Source: Accumulibacter sp032229525 (GTDB lineage: Bacteria > Pseudomonadota > Gammaproteobacteria > Burkholderiales > Rhodocyclaceae). Taken from it: a stretch of DNA of 34,089 bases. Below, piece after piece: positions 34,012-34,089 of the stretch (positions within the stretch are counted from its first letter, which is position 1; each line of letters starts with the position of its first letter). The position numbers were made by a program, and so were the translations under genes. The notes beneath the pieces were generated by a model, which worked only from the letters and a program-made list of their open reading frames with translations, was not told the DNA's origin and did no database searches. The stretch is taken from positions 1-34,089 of the forward strand of contig NZ_JAVTWB010000209.1 in assembly GCF_032229525.1 (NCBI RefSeq). The letters run 5' to 3'.

Positions 34012-34088
34012 GGTGATGTAGCTCAGTCGGTTAGAGCGATGGATTCATAACCCATAGGTCGGTGGTTCAATTCCACCCATCACCACCA
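34012..34088 (+). tRNA. tRNA-Met (anticodon CAT), probably elongator
   Basis: The 77-nt sequence folds as a full cloverleaf: acceptor GGTGATG with CATCACC, D-stem GCTC/GAGC, T-stem GGTGG/CCACC around TTCAATT, and an encoded ACCA end. The anticodon loop TTCATAA holds CAT. The anticodon stem ATGGA/CCCAT has one A-C mismatch at its loop-side pair (31-39). CAT could also belong to the lysidine-modified Ile2 tRNA or to initiator Met. Position 1 pairs with 72 (G-C), which argues against the usual bacterial initiator, but Ile2 cannot be excluded from sequence alone. Confidence 0.85.
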
Positions 34089-34089
34089 A

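Noticed and set aside
1..34089. CRISPR array, insertion sequence or prophage
   Set aside because: No spaced repeat series, transposase, integrase or phage structural gene was seen; the only repeats are those listed.

Overview
The window is a GC-rich stretch of a betaproteobacterial chromosome. The gene order and protein types (division/cell-wall cluster ending in ftsZ-lpxC, a YjgA-Mog pair divergent from PmbA, TakP-like TRAP transport, RNase G, TrhP) fit Rhodocyclales, and a Candidatus Accumulibacter-like organism is my best guess. That placement is inference from gene content and protein style, not a database match.

Positions 1-10231 hold the 3' half of the dcw cluster, all on the + strand: the tail of mraY, then murD, ftsW, murG, murC, ddlB, ftsQ, ftsA, ftsZ and lpxC. 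From murD to ftsA the genes overlap by 1-8 bases or sit a few bases apart, so they are probably one translationally coupled operon making lipid II and the divisome. ftsZ and lpxC have short leaders of their own, and lpxC has a recognisable extended -10 promoter. After lpxC come a 62-residue two-helix membrane protein, a DciA-type helicase-loader gene (- strand) and a divergent LytM/M23 peptidase. secA, the usual next gene, is absent.

Positions 11902-18965 are housekeeping and regulatory: folA and thyA (- strand, dTMP/folate cycle), a large PilZ-domain protein, mog and yjgA/darP (- strand, overlapping), pmbA/tldE, and a Tat-exported TRAP solute receptor. The receptor converges on dctM and dctQ (20623-21210 and 19103-20623, - strand) across a strong bidirectional terminator. 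A 766-base gene-poor stretch follows, holding what looks like the decayed C-terminus of an RND efflux pump.

Positions 21977-28364 are more accessory: a chemoreceptor, a two-gene operon (membrane aminopropyltransferase-like protein plus a Tat/lipobox FAD amine-oxidase-like protein), and an AI-2E-family permease. Riboflavin synthase (ribE) follows with its own promoter. Next is an MntA/HepT toxin-antitoxin pair in which the toxin is frameshifted and has lost its motif tyrosine. The window ends with a GT-B-like glycosyltransferase downstream of trhP (- strand), divergent rng (RNase G), and a tRNA with a CAT anticodon behind a near-consensus promoter.

I found no CRISPR array, complete insertion sequence, rRNA or prophage. 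The most unusual signals are the broken HepT, the aminopropyltransferase/flavoprotein pair, and a perfect 14-bp inverted repeat in the thyA/PilZ divergent region.
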